NCBI GenBank assembly: GCA_021904315.1
Contig: CM038913.1
Coordinates: 371,958 to 435,957, forward strand
Source of the DNA: Sphagnum magellanicum
Lineage: Eukaryota; Streptophyta; Sphagnopsida; Sphagnales; Sphagnaceae
Reading direction: 5' to 3'
DNA length: 64,000 nt
Shown here piece by piece: positions 1-10,650 of the stretch (its first letter is position 1; the number at the start of each line of letters is the position of its first letter). A model generated the notes under the pieces. It made no database searches and was not told the origin of the DNA. It saw nothing but the letters and a program-made list of their open reading frames with translations. The translations under genes and the position numbers were made by a program.

Positions 1-240
1 CAAATTTTATCTGGAAATTTGCACCCTTTTGGTAACCCCCCAACAAGAGTGCTTGAAAGAATTAGTTCCCCACAACATGAAAGGCCATCTTTGCCTTCCA
101 ACAACAGTGACCTTGCACAATTACTCTCCTTGATCAAGGAATGTTGGGCACCTAATCCACATGAACGCCCAAAATTCGCAATTATTTGTAGGCGTCTCAA
201 AGAAATTAGACTTGATCTTTTGTTGTGCAATGAATTGTGA
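1..240 (+). CDS. 3' end of a protein kinase gene, cut by the window edge
   Basis: The frame starting at base 1 is open from the window edge to a TGA at 238-240, giving 79 residues. The sequence LIKECWAPNPHERPKF matches subdomain XI of Ser/Thr/Tyr kinases, which ends the C-lobe (pattern I-x-x-C-W-x-x-x-P-x-x-R-P-x-F). Just upstream, QILSGNLHPF resembles the subdomain IX-X loop of plant TKL kinases. Only about the last third of the C-lobe is visible, and the catalytic motifs must lie to the left. There is no regulatory tail after the kinase fold. The next 15 kb are repeats, so this could equally be the end of a real gene or a stranded fragment. Confidence 0.6.
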   Translation, partial: QILSGNLHPFGNPPTRVLERISSPQHERPSLPSNNSDLAQLLSLIKECWAPNPHERPKFAIICRRLKEIRLDLLLCNEL

Positions 241-1064
241 ATTAAAATTTAGCTAATGCATAAACAATTCTTCATATTGTAGGCATGTATGGATGCAAAT
301 GCAAATTTACACAAATCTTAATGTTCATGTGCTCAACATGATCAAGGAGCTTGTTTAAGCATGTTATGAGTGTTTATATGTGAAGCCTTTTCTACAATTG
401 TTCCCATTGTCTATGGACTATCTTTAGATTATGTCAATACCTCAACACTTGAATTTTCAAAATAGTATACATAGGATCACCAAATGCTTTCAAATAACTT
501 TTTTCGTGTCTTTTTTCTTTCTATGCTTTTGAAGGAAAACATAAGGTACCATTAGAAATAAAATTTCTGCAAGTGATTGATCCACCATGGCCTACTGTAA
601 CACTACCTTGCAAGAAGCAATTTTAACATTCCAAAGCCAAGTTGTGAAATCCTCAGTTCCTACTAATAGTATTATACCCCTTGGATGCCACTTGACGCAC
701 TATCCAACCACATACCAACAACTCTTAAATGTTATGATACAAATGGGCCATTGCTACATTACATTATGGAGTTTAGAATTATATCCTTTAACTATTATAT
801 ATGCACCTCCATGTCAACAAAATATAATTAAAAAAGAAGAGAACCACAATGCTAGAGAGTTCAAATTTTGGAAATATGGATTCTAATTTTTAAAGATTTA
901 TTTTTAAAAAGTTTGATCTTGACTCCACAAAATAGATATTCAACCTTAAGAGGTTGAATTGTGGATGTGAGTGGAATAATGCATCCACATCTATAAGATT
1001 GTAAAGAAAACACCATAATAATTGTTAGGAGATACCAATTGTGCTAGTCCCTATAAAATTTAAA
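241..1064. other. AT-rich intergenic DNA, nothing recognised
   Basis: No coding motif, RNA or clear repeat is seen. A 99-codon open frame at 587-886 has no recognisable domain and a composition like the flanks, so it is not called. Confidence 0.5.
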
Positions 1065-1365
1065 CACTTGTAGAAAACTTGCCTTTTTGCAACTATGTTT
1101 TCAAGTAATGTTCAACTACAAACCAAGTCGAAAACTTCACATATAGTTGCAACTTGTTTTTTGCGACTTGGAATTTTTTTTGCAACTATTAACTAATAAT
1201 GTTGACAAGTACAAGTTAAGAATGAAATTACAATCGAAAGTGTATGCCGTGTGTCAACACCATAACAATAACCATTACATGCCACAACTTGCCAATTTAG
1301 TTGAAAATTGTTCTATCAATCTAGCCAAAGGATGTTGTCAACTAGATTGGACTCATAGATGAACT
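1065..1365. repeat. Dispersed repeat rich in TTGCAACT / GCGACTTG words
   Basis: Words such as GTTGCAACTTG, TGCGACTTGG and CAACTACAA recur here and again at 7935-8170 and 10441-10650. All three places sit next to other repeats of the left arm, which suggests pieces of one degenerate repeat family. No coding capacity is seen. Confidence 0.45.
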
Positions 1366-1369
1366 TTGT

Positions 1370-1910
1370 CCACTGATAGGTATGATGTCATCCAAAAATA
1401 TAATTACTATTTCAATTAGGTTGCAACTATGTAAGTTGAACATTTGGCCAGTTGTTTGGTGACGTGTGGCATAATCACAATGTTGATACATGACACATTC
1501 ACAAATTTTGGGATCAACAAATAGTTAAATGACATGTGGCATGCTCATAAAGGTCAACAAATAGTAAAATGCCATGTGGTATGCTCACAAAGTTTGGGGT
1601 CAATAAATAATTAAAAGACACGTGGCGCATCCACATCAATAGGCTAGGCCACATGGTGCCTAAGCATAGGTTACATCGAAACCTAGGCACTTATGTTAGG
1701 CCTAGACTTAGGCCATCTAGCAATTAATAAATGAAATTTTATTTCATTTGGTTCAACCTTCAGGGTTGAACTTTTTTTATTGGTTCATCCCAAATGGCTA
1801 TTACATTTTCATGTTTATTGTGTTATTTAACAATCATAGTGCACTCTTTTATATAGTTTGAATTCATGGAATGGAAGCCAGACAATATGGAATAACAAAT
1901 TTAATTGTAA
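1370..1910. repeat. Composite CTAGG-rich dispersed repeat, copy 1
   Basis: The left part repeats a unit of about 50 bp built on GACATGTGGCATGCTCA (near 1531-1630). The middle has CACATGGTGCCTAAGCAT and GGCCTAGACTTAGGCC words. The right part (about 1741-1910) has the block GGTTCATCCCAAATGGC, then TTTATATAGTTTGAATTC and GACAATATGG. The same order of blocks is found at 62730-63070 plus 63774-63900, and in shorter form at 8330-8745. It looks like a non-coding transposon-derived family. Confidence 0.6.
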
Positions 1911-2689
1911 CCTACTTGTAATCCAGTTGCAACCTAATTGAACCTCAAATAGTTATAATTTAGTTCTATAAGCTAGTCTAAATTTAGTTAGGCCTGGACC
2001 TAAACTAATAATCTACCTAGCCTACATTTAGCTACTTATTTTAATTATTTCTAGTAATTATTTATCGAGTATTTTAATAATATAATTTAAACAATTAAAC
2101 ATATTATCATCATTTATTAAATAATATGACGATTAGTTATTTTAAAAGAAATTTATCAATTAAATGTAATTATCAATGTATTAATTAATTATTAGTTATT
2201 ACTAAAATCTAGAAAAATTCCAAATCCTTTATGAGTTTTTATTAACATTTCATAAAACAATGAATTAACTAAAATATTAATATTAAATAGTAATATTTCA
2301 ATTAAATTAATTATTAAAAAATAGTGATAATTAGTAATTGGTTATAAATACAACAACAAAATTAATAATAATCTTGTAGCTAGTAGTTAGGCTAGGCTAG
2401 TTGTTTCATTATTGTTATTCATATTTTTATCTAACTTGTTGGATCTTTTATGAACTAATATAATATATATTAAATAAGAAAAAATTATATAAAAGATGTA
2501 TTCAAATTATAGAAATGCTAAGTGAAAACAATCTCTGAAATTATATAATAATTTACTAAATATATTTGCTAATTATTCCAATCCTTATTATAATTTAATC
2601 ATAAATAACTAAAATAATAATAAAATATTGATAATAAAATGAAAGAATGAAAAACTTATTGGAACTAATAGCCACACTATATTAAAAAT
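1911..2689. other. AT-rich intergenic DNA
   Basis: Very AT-rich with short CTAG-containing words at its start and near 2380-2400. No gene or ordered repeat is seen. Confidence 0.4.
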
Positions 2690-3650
2690 TAAATTTCTAA
2701 AAAATATTAATTATGTATCATTACATGATATGTTGCAAACTTAACTTATTCACATGGAAATGATAAATTACAAATGTATTGAACATATTTAATAAATATT
2801 AATTAAGTATCATTATTTGATATGTTGTAAACTAAAATTGAACTTACATAAAAATAATAAATTATACGTGTATTGAACATACACATTATAAAGTTGACTT
2901 TTATTTTAAAAATTCCTTAAAATTTAGTTTCAAATTAAATTGTAATATTATACGCCCAAAAAAAATTCATCACACATAACCAATGAACCATTCATGTATA
3001 GAAAAAACATGTACCTTAATAATTAATGAATTGTTTATTATAATTTAGAATATATATTAAGACATCATATATATATAAATGAATAAACATTAAACTTCCA
3101 AAAATTTATTAATTATGCATAATTACTTGATTTTTTGTATATTTACATTTGATTTACAAATAAATAATAAATTACATATATGATACATACGTTATTACAA
3201 ACTCATATTTCAGAATTTCTTTAAATTTTATTTTGAAATTAAATTTAAATATTTATATGCACAAATAATATTTGCATTATACATAACCATTCATTTACAC
3301 AAATATAATTTACATGTAGTTTAATGTTTAACGAAAATTTATTACAATTTAAAGCAAATATTCAAATATCATGTGTATAAAAATGAATAAACATTAAAGT
3401 TCCACAAATATATTTAGTATGTATCATTATTTGATATATTGTAAACTAAATTCAGTCTACATATAAATAATAATTAGGTGTATTCAACATGCACATTATT
3501 ACAAACTTATAGTTCATAATTTTCTTAAATTTTATTTTAAAATCAAATTTTATTATTTTATATGCACAAAAAAATTGCATCATAAATAACCATTCATTTG
3601 ATACAAAAAAATAAAACTACATGTGATTTGATCTATTTATGAACATACTT
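2690..3650. repeat. Tandem array, period about 305 bp
   Basis: The word GAATAAACAT starts at 3081 and again at 3385, 304 bp apart. The word TATTGAACAT/TATTCAACAT recurs at 2871, about 3179 and 3481. Each unit also carries TATCATTA-TTGATATGTTGTAAACTAA, TTTCTTAAATTTTATTTT and ATAACCATTCATTT in the same order. About three degenerate units are present, and the first has an internal duplication of about 95 bp near 2700-2860. Confidence 0.75.
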
Positions 3651-3654
3651 AGTT

Positions 3655-4485
3655 AATTTTGTTTTGTTTTATCATGTTGAAATTTCCCAAACCAAATTGT
3701 TTCATGCAATGTTATTGATGTATTTGAAAACCAAACAACGAATAGGGGTGCATTGACTTGGGTTGAAATTTTTTGGAACTACGATGCAAAGGTTATTGAT
3801 TATTGAACCATTTTCTTAGTAAACATTAATAAAATCATAAATAAAATTTGTATTTGAAGCCAAAAGTGTATTTGGTGTTGTTGGAAAGTAGTTGCCAAGT
3901 CTAATTTAATGAAGTTTATTTCATAATTTTCATATTGAAAGTGTGGAAGATATTTAATTTTGAATGAATTTTGTTGTTGAAAATTCAAAAAAATAACAAA
4001 AAATTGGGATTAAAAGGGAAAATGAGCTGAGTGTGTTCACACTTATGGCCAACAACACATGTTAGGTTATCTATCCATGAAGGAAGGTAATTTGTTTTGT
4101 TTTGTCATAATGATATCTCCCAAACCATAGTATTTTAGGTTATGCTATGGGACTTATCATCAAAATGATCTCAATGAATAAAGGTGCATTAACTTGCTTT
4201 AGAATGTTTGGAGTTATGGTGTGGACTTTATTGATTATTGAACCATTTTTTCATTGAATTAAGAAAAAACCAAGATTAAAAACTTTATTGGAATATGGGG
4301 GCATTCTTGGTATTATTGGAAAGCCTTCACCAAGTTTGATTTAACAACATTGATTCTAATTTTGAAACCTAAAATGTGAACAAGATTATTGAAGTATTAG
4401 TGGGTATTGTTATTGGAAATTCAAACAAATTGCAAAAACATGTTTGGAAGGAAAATTCCATTGATATAAGGTACATTAGTGTTTA
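3655..4485. repeat. Tandem duplication, period about 430 bp
   Basis: GATTATTGAACCATTTT occurs at about 3797 and 4231, 434 bp apart. Flanking words repeat in the same order: GTTTTGTTTT, TCCCAAACCA, GGTGCATT-ACTTG and TTGGAAAG near the middle. Two diverged units lie head to tail and interrupt the 305-bp array, which resumes at 4495. Confidence 0.7.
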
Positions 4486-4494
4486 ATGTGTTTT

Positions 4495-4680
4495 TATCAT
4501 AATTTAAAACAAATATTAATATATCATGTGTATAAAAGTGAATAAACATTAAAGTTGCACAATATTATTTATGTATCATTTCTTGATATGTTGTAATGAT
4601 CTACATAAAAATAGTAAATTACAGATGTATTGAACATAAACATTATTAGTAACATATATTTTAGATTTTCCTTAATGAAC
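4495..4680. repeat. Partial unit of the 305-bp array
   Basis: It contains ATATCATGTGTATAAAAGTG, GAATAAACAT at 4540, a TATCATTTCTTGATATGTTG word and TGTATTGAACAT at about 4626, in the same order as in the units at 3081-3650. It is separated from them by the 430-bp duplication. Confidence 0.65.
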
Positions 4681-4862
4681 ATCATTTGCTTGAAATTTCA
4701 CATATTCACAATTGATTCTCTAATTGATTGTTTCCATAACATGATCACCCAAATTTATGAAACAAGCCAATTCGTGACAATGGTCCATCAATTGCTTCCA
4801 TTTCTTAGGTTCAACTTAAACTCAACTTACCACATGCTTTGGAATAGTTTCCAATAACACTT

Positions 4863-5649
4863 GTCTTGGGGTGGTACCATTAGGAACCACCTTGCCAAAA
4901 TCACATGAAAGTTGGACCCAATTTAAAAAATAAAATTCCATCTACTTATACATTGGTTTATTTGATTGGATTAGGTTGGCTATGTTTTCCCCACCTATGC
5001 ACACACTCGTGAAAAATAATGAACACCCAAAAACCTATAATATGCATTAACATTTTGATTCTTGAACTATTTTTTACCACTTTTGACCCAATTTTTGATT
5101 TTTTTCTTTTAAATGTCCTTACATTTACACATTAGATATTTTTTCTTGTTTATTTATTACATGCACAAGGGATGATCCAAACTAATAATTAGAACAACAA
5201 AAGGTGAAAATAATTATCATTTGTGTTCTTGACATCAATGGCCATTTAAGACTTCACAATTTTGACTTCAAAAATTCATAATAAAATTAAAATTTATTCA
5301 ATCAATTATTTATAAAAGACATGAATTAGGTTGACATTTGAAATATTAAAAAAAATTAACATCCAAAAAAATTCCCAAAAAATATATTCCTTTTGTGTTC
5401 ATAATAAAAAATCCTTTTTGTGACATTCCTGAAATTTTTTCCTTATGCATTCATTTTCCACATCAAAACACATTTTTTTGTAAATCTAAATAGAATTTTG
5501 AATTTTACATGACTTGGGTAACCTTTTGATAAAAAATTTGGAATGAAAAACTTTCTTTATGTGAGTCTTATGTTGTCCTGAAACTGAATGGGTTTCATAA
5601 ATTTGGGGTGTGACATTCTTGGTGGTAACACCCAAGGATAAGTTTGTCA
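4863..5649. mobile_element. Non-autonomous inverted-repeat DNA transposon, copy 1
   Basis: The left end, GGGGTGGTACCATTAGGAAC near 4867, is mirrored by the right end, TTGGTGGTAACACCCAAGGA near 5619. Both resemble the ends of the better element at 63118-63773. The inner right flank (AATGGGTTTCATAAATTTGGGGTGTGACATTC here) is also alignable between the two. No open frame long enough for a transposase is present, so it would depend on enzyme from elsewhere. Its ends are more diverged than those of copy 2. Confidence 0.6.
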
Positions 5650-7199
5650 TTTCATGCGCATCATAGTAGAGGTTGGTTTGCTAGAGGTCACAATCTAATG
5701 CCGATGGTAGTACTCTTGATAGTCATACTCAAGTCAATAATACTATTTTAAAGCGTAGAGTCCCATGCAACCTACCTCAAATTTTAGTACCCCATACCCA
5801 TGTGGTTGGTGGTATTGAATATGATAGCAAATTGTGGTGTAAGCTAAAAACTCCTTCCATTTTAAATCCTCAATAACCCACATTGTTAAAAATTGTTGGT
5901 ATATTAATCCCTGGAACAAATAAGGATAACAAGGACCAATGAAAAGTTTACATTTAAGAAGATCAGGATTTTGTTCTCAACCTAGACCAATTGACCTCCT
6001 TTTGATTCAACAAATGAAAAGAACACTAGCTTTGATGTTGCAAAAAAAATGTAAACAAGAAAAGTTAGGGGGCATATGAGATCCTTTTATCTTTTGTCCA
6101 TCTTATCTAAAATTTAGGTTGAACTTCGTTTGTTTAGGGTTGAAGGGGGGGTGATAAAATCATAATCTACTTTCATCCCTTGAATGAATTATGTTCAACT
6201 TGCTCACTCCTTTGTCTTTCTATCTCTTTTAGTAACTATTAAAAGTATTTAGATCAATAAGTCACTAATGACTTCTTAATCCTAGGATTATTATTTAATC
6301 CTTCTTTTCTCCCTCCTATCAACAACTCTCTTTTCCCATTCCTCTATGTCTATGTCTCTTTTTCCTTTTATTAATCCTCCTTCCATTGCTCCAGTGCTTG
6401 ATCTAGACTGAAATAAAAGTTTGCATACTGGAAGTTTTACAAGGATGACCAACTAGCACCCTAGAATGGAACATGTTAGTAAAGGACCAACTCGGGCAAC
6501 CTCTAATCAATAATAAGTTGCACACTTAACCATTACACATTTATCTAATCATCATTAATTTTTTGAATGTTAACTTCAATGGCATTTCCAATTAAGTCCT
6601 TTTAGCTTGTTTTTCAATTTGCCAATGGAGCTTTCCCACACATTTACTATTCCATCAAGACTTCCTAATGCCAACAAATGTCCATTTGAACTAAAGGCAA
6701 TTGAATTGTGTACCCTAAAATCCATATTCACAGTTTACAAATTTTATTAGGAGGTTGAATCCTTGTTATTCTTTATAACAAGAAGGGTAAAAATGGAGTT
6801 CATGTAGGTTTTAATCATCAACAATGGAAAATATGACCACAATAGATAATATTTCCAAGAATTTTCTTGCTTTTAGTTATTTCCTTTCTATTTTAATGCA
6901 CACAAACAATAATGTTAGGAGGCAAAAGTGAACAAGAATTGATTATTTTGGTTTGTTATTTGTAAAATAATAGTAATTGAGAAACTTATTCATCACAATA
7001 TTAAAAGGATGGGATGAATATCAAATCTATTATATATAATGATATTATTTTGGATGAATGCAACAAACAACAATAATCTATTTAAATTGTTAAGTATAGT
7101 AATTATAGGGTCAATAGATTGTCAATATGAAAAGAAAAAGAAGTGTAATGTCTTAACAAATTTGAATTAATAAAAGATGTTATTGAAATAATGGTAACC
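5650..7199. other. Intergenic DNA, nothing recognised
   Basis: Moderately AT-rich, with a short CT-rich patch near 6200-6400. No coding frame with a known motif and no ordered repeat was found. Confidence 0.4.
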
Positions 7200-7740
7200 G
7201 GACACATAACTATGAAAGGAATGTAGTTTTTCATGGAAAATAATGCGTTGTTTTTCAAAATAAGGTATAAATTTGATATGAGGATATTTTGAAGGACATA
7301 CTTAAAATATTTTTATAGATGAACATTTGGAATTGGAAATTTTGATGTGGAAGAATGCCAAGTACTTGCATTTTCATGAACTTATTGGGAAGGTGAAATA
7401 TTAATTATTTGAAGCATATATGTATGAAAGAAATGTATTTTTCGATATATCAATGTTTGGATATATATTGTGTGTGATGGTGATAAATAATAACATGTAC
7501 TTGAAATTTTTCTACAAAGATGAATGATAACTTCCTTGAAAGATTTGATAACATCATAGTTAGAATGATTGGATTAACTATATTTTTTCATAAGTACATT
7601 TCATTGGGATGGTGCACTATTATCAAATTCAAGCATATATGTATGGAAAAAATATATGTTGTTAAAAATGACATGTCCTTCACATTTTGTGGAACACATA
7701 TTTGATCTCAAATGTTTGGATAAAGTTTGGGAACTTGCTT
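7200..7740. repeat. Degenerate tandem repeat, period about 205-220 bp
   Basis: The word AAGCATATATGTATG occurs near 7412 and 7632. TACTTAAAATATTTTTATAGATGAA near 7298 resembles TACTTGAAATTTTTCTACAAAGATGAA near 7500. The units are strongly diverged. The 61-codon open frame at 7520-7705 lies inside and is not supported as a gene. Confidence 0.35.
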
Positions 7741-7934
7741 GATATGGGGAAGTGATACAACCCATCTTGAGAACCAATATATTATTTTATTATCTTCCTA
7801 TTAAATAATATTCAGATAATAAAACTTTAATTGAATTTTTATTTGCGCAATTCTGAGATTAAAACTCCCTTGGGTAGATAATGTAAGGTTTTTGCTTAGC
7901 ATGAATACAATAGAAGAAAAATAAGTATTTTTGA

Positions 7935-8170
7935 CTACTCTTTGTGACTAAATTTTAGTCGCAAGAGACATTTTGCAACTAAAATCCTTTTAATCGCCTA
8001 AAACAAGTCGCATGTGATAAATTAGTCGCAAATGACAAAGGGTATTGTATGAAAAAAAAGTCAACAAATACATTTCATCCTTTGACTCCATTTTATATGT
8101 ATTGTCACATGCGACTAAGATGCAACTATTTTGGTTACAATTGAAGGCAAATCATGTGTTGCCATGTGTT
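7935..8170. repeat. GCGACT / GTCGCA word repeat, second copy
   Basis: It contains AGTCGCAAGAG, CAAGTCGCATG and TTAGTCGCAAATGAC, the same vocabulary as 1065-1365 and 10441-10650. It is followed by a (TTTA)n/(TTA)n simple repeat at about 8180-8215. Confidence 0.45.
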
Positions 8171-8329
8171 TTAATATATGATTATTTATTTATTTATTTA
8201 TTATTATTATTATGAAATAATCTAAGACGTTCAATTCAAATACTTGGATGATTTTATATTATGACACGTGGCCCAATGTAAATACGCCACATGGCATTAA
8301 ATTTTTAAAAAATAAAAATAAAAATATTA

Positions 8330-8560
8330 AGTTGGTAGGTACCTAGGTAGGTACATAAATAGGTGCCTACAATCTTTACCTACCTACTTACCTACTTACC
8401 TACCTACTTACTTAGGTAAAAAAATAAGTAGGTAGGTTCTACTTTCCTTTGTTAAATACCTATTCATATAGGTAGGTACTTAGGTAGGTAAGTACATAGG
8501 TCGACCTAGATGAATAGGTCAAACTAGGTACCTACCTAGCTAGATACATAAATAGGTTGG
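8330..8560. repeat. (TAGG/CCTA)n repeat with self-complementary arms
   Basis: Runs of GTAGGTAGGTACCTAGG are followed by runs of TACCTACCTACTTACC and then GGTAGG again, so the DNA can fold on itself in several registers. The right flank runs into the block shared with 1741-1910, so this is part of the same dispersed family. Confidence 0.7.
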
Positions 8561-8589
8561 GGAGGTAAGTATTTTAGAGTTGTGCATTA

Positions 8590-8745
8590 TTTGTTTTTTT
8601 GTTTTGGGTTCAACCTTTTGATTAACTCATCCCATGTGCATAATGTTTTTAATGTGAAATTGGATGGGCATACCCTCTTTGTTTATATAGTGTTCAAAAT
8701 AGGAATGAAAAACAAACAATATGGGATAAATTTTGAAGTTGCAAC
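8590..8745. repeat. Composite dispersed repeat, copy 2 (right block)
   Basis: It carries GGGTTCAACCTTTTGATTAA, ACTCATCCCATGTGCA, TTTATATAGTGTTCAAAAT and AACAAACAATATGGGATAAA. These match, in order, blocks at 1744-1900 and 63780-63895. The copy has no inverted-repeat element at the place where copy 3 has one. Confidence 0.6.
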
Positions 8746-9769
8746 TTCCTTACAAACAAAGTTGCAAATCCAAAACTTTCTTCATGCCTTACTTTCTTAG
8801 TTTTTAGATTTTTAAACAATTCAAGTACTAGATAATTAGATAATCATTTAATTAATAATGATGAAATTTACATATATTTAAATTATAAACTATACACTAC
8901 AAATATTTAATATTTAGTATCAATTACTTAAATAAATAATAACTTCTTAATATTTAACAAACTAGCTATCTAGTTACTCACAAGTTATTAATACATAATT
9001 CATAAATAATAAAATATTTAAAAATATTTAATTACTTTTTAGAATCTGATTGAATTATATATAATAAAATTAATGTAAAAACTAATTTAATGACTATAAT
9101 TTAAAATTAAATATTTAAAATATTTATTTTAAAATTCTAAATAATGAATTAAAATTGTTATTAGAAAGTAAATTCTTACACGAATTTTTCAAAAATTATT
9201 ATTCAATTAATTACATTGTTTACTGTGATAAACATTTATTGTTGTAAAAATTACTATAAATCAAGTAATGTTTTTCTCTTGGTAATTATTAATTATAAAT
9301 ATAATAATTTGTTAAACATAACATTAATTTTCATAATTATTGTAAAATTACTATAAAATATTTATCATAGATGATTAATCACAGAATTTTTTAAGATGAT
9401 ATTATAATATAATAATTCCTGAAATTAAAATCAGTAAAATATTTATTTTAACTACATTATAATTTTTCCAAATTTTTAATTCAGGATTGAAGTTATGAAT
9501 TAAAGAGTGTGAATAATTATGTTCAATTTGAAAATAATTATGCACATATTAATTAATTTTTATCTGAAGTAATTACAATGATTTTAAAGTAATTTCACAT
9601 TAATTTAATTAATTGATTTCTTCTAATATAAAAATATAAATTACATAATATACAAATATATGTTATAACAATAATTATTTAGTGTCACTTAGATTTAATA
9701 AACATATTCATTTATAATTATTTATAATAGTGATTTATTATGGATAACACTAGTAGAAAAAAATCTTGA
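8746..9769. other. Extremely AT-rich DNA
   Basis: Almost only A and T with short homopolymers. No gene, RNA or ordered repeat is seen. Confidence 0.5.
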
Positions 9770-10360
9770 AACTGAATCAATAAGTTTTTGAATTAAAATA
9801 TAAATTTAAGATTCCAAAATAATAATTCAGAGTTCAAATATCAGTTTTTAAATCAAATAAGTTTTTTGAAGTTAAATAAAAATTTCAGAATTGAAATGTT
9901 AATTTTCAGATTCAAATAATAATATCAAAAATTAAAATTTCCATTTTAAGACTCAATTAATAATTTTCTGAATTGAAATATTAATTTTGAGAATCCAAAA
10001 TAATAATTTGGAACTCAAATTTCAACTTTCAAGTCAAATAATTTTTAAATTTTTAAATTTTAAACTTGAAAATTCAAATATCAAATTTGAAGTTCAAATA
10101 AAAGTATTTAAAATGAAGTTGCCGATTTTTAAACTCAATAAATTTTTAAAAATTGAAATAATGATTTTTAGATTCGAAAATAATAATTTAGAATTCAAAT
10201 GTTGGTTTTTTGATAAATTTTTTTTTTGTGAATTTAAATAACAATTTTCAGAATTGAAATGTTAATTTTCATATTCAAATAACAATATTCAAAATTGAAA
10301 TGTCCAGTTTTAAACTTAATTACTAATTTTCAGACTTGAAGTATTAATTTAAAGATTCAT
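9770..10360. repeat. Satellite-like tandem array, period about 181 bp
   Basis: An anchor reading GATTCC/GAATCC/GATTCG followed by AAAATAATAATT sits near 9811, 9992 and 10171, spacings of 181 and 180 bp. A fourth partial anchor lies near 10354. Each unit is built of shorter, roughly 20-bp motifs around TTTTCAGAATTGAAAT and TTCAAATAA. Units 1 and 3 look more alike than either does to unit 2, which hints at a dimeric higher-order unit of about 361 bp. An 84-codon open frame at 9987-10241 is a by-product of the repeat. Confidence 0.8.
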
Positions 10361-10365
10361 TATAT

Positions 10366-10388
10366 GAACTATATATATATATATATAA
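10366..10388. repeat. (TA)n simple repeat
   Basis: A run of alternating T and A directly follows the 181-bp array. Confidence 0.8.
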
Positions 10389-10440
10389 TACATACATTAA
10401 AATACACCCTTATGTCATTGTAGAATACCTTTAAGATGTA

Positions 10441-10650
10441 ACTAATTCGGTGACTATCGCGACTAATGGGACATATCAACCTAATAATGGATGAAAATAA
10501 ATGTAAAATTAATGTAATCAATAGGATGAAATTTCATCATAGTTGTGAAAATTACCAAAATAGTTGAAAGTTGGTCTTGTAGTTACAAATATTCACAAAT
10601 CTAGTTGCAAACAACTACAAGTCGCATGTAGTCGTAAATTGAATGGTTAC
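10441..10650. repeat. GTCGCATGTAGTCG word repeat, third copy
   Basis: Words CTAGTTGCAAACAACTAC, AAGTCGCATGTAGTCG and CGCGACTAATGG match the vocabulary of 1065-1365 and 7935-8170. Confidence 0.4.

Noticed and set aside
8173-8560. CRISPR-like array from regular CCTA repeats
   Set aside because: Units are 4-8 bp simple repeats without spacers, in a plant nuclear genome.
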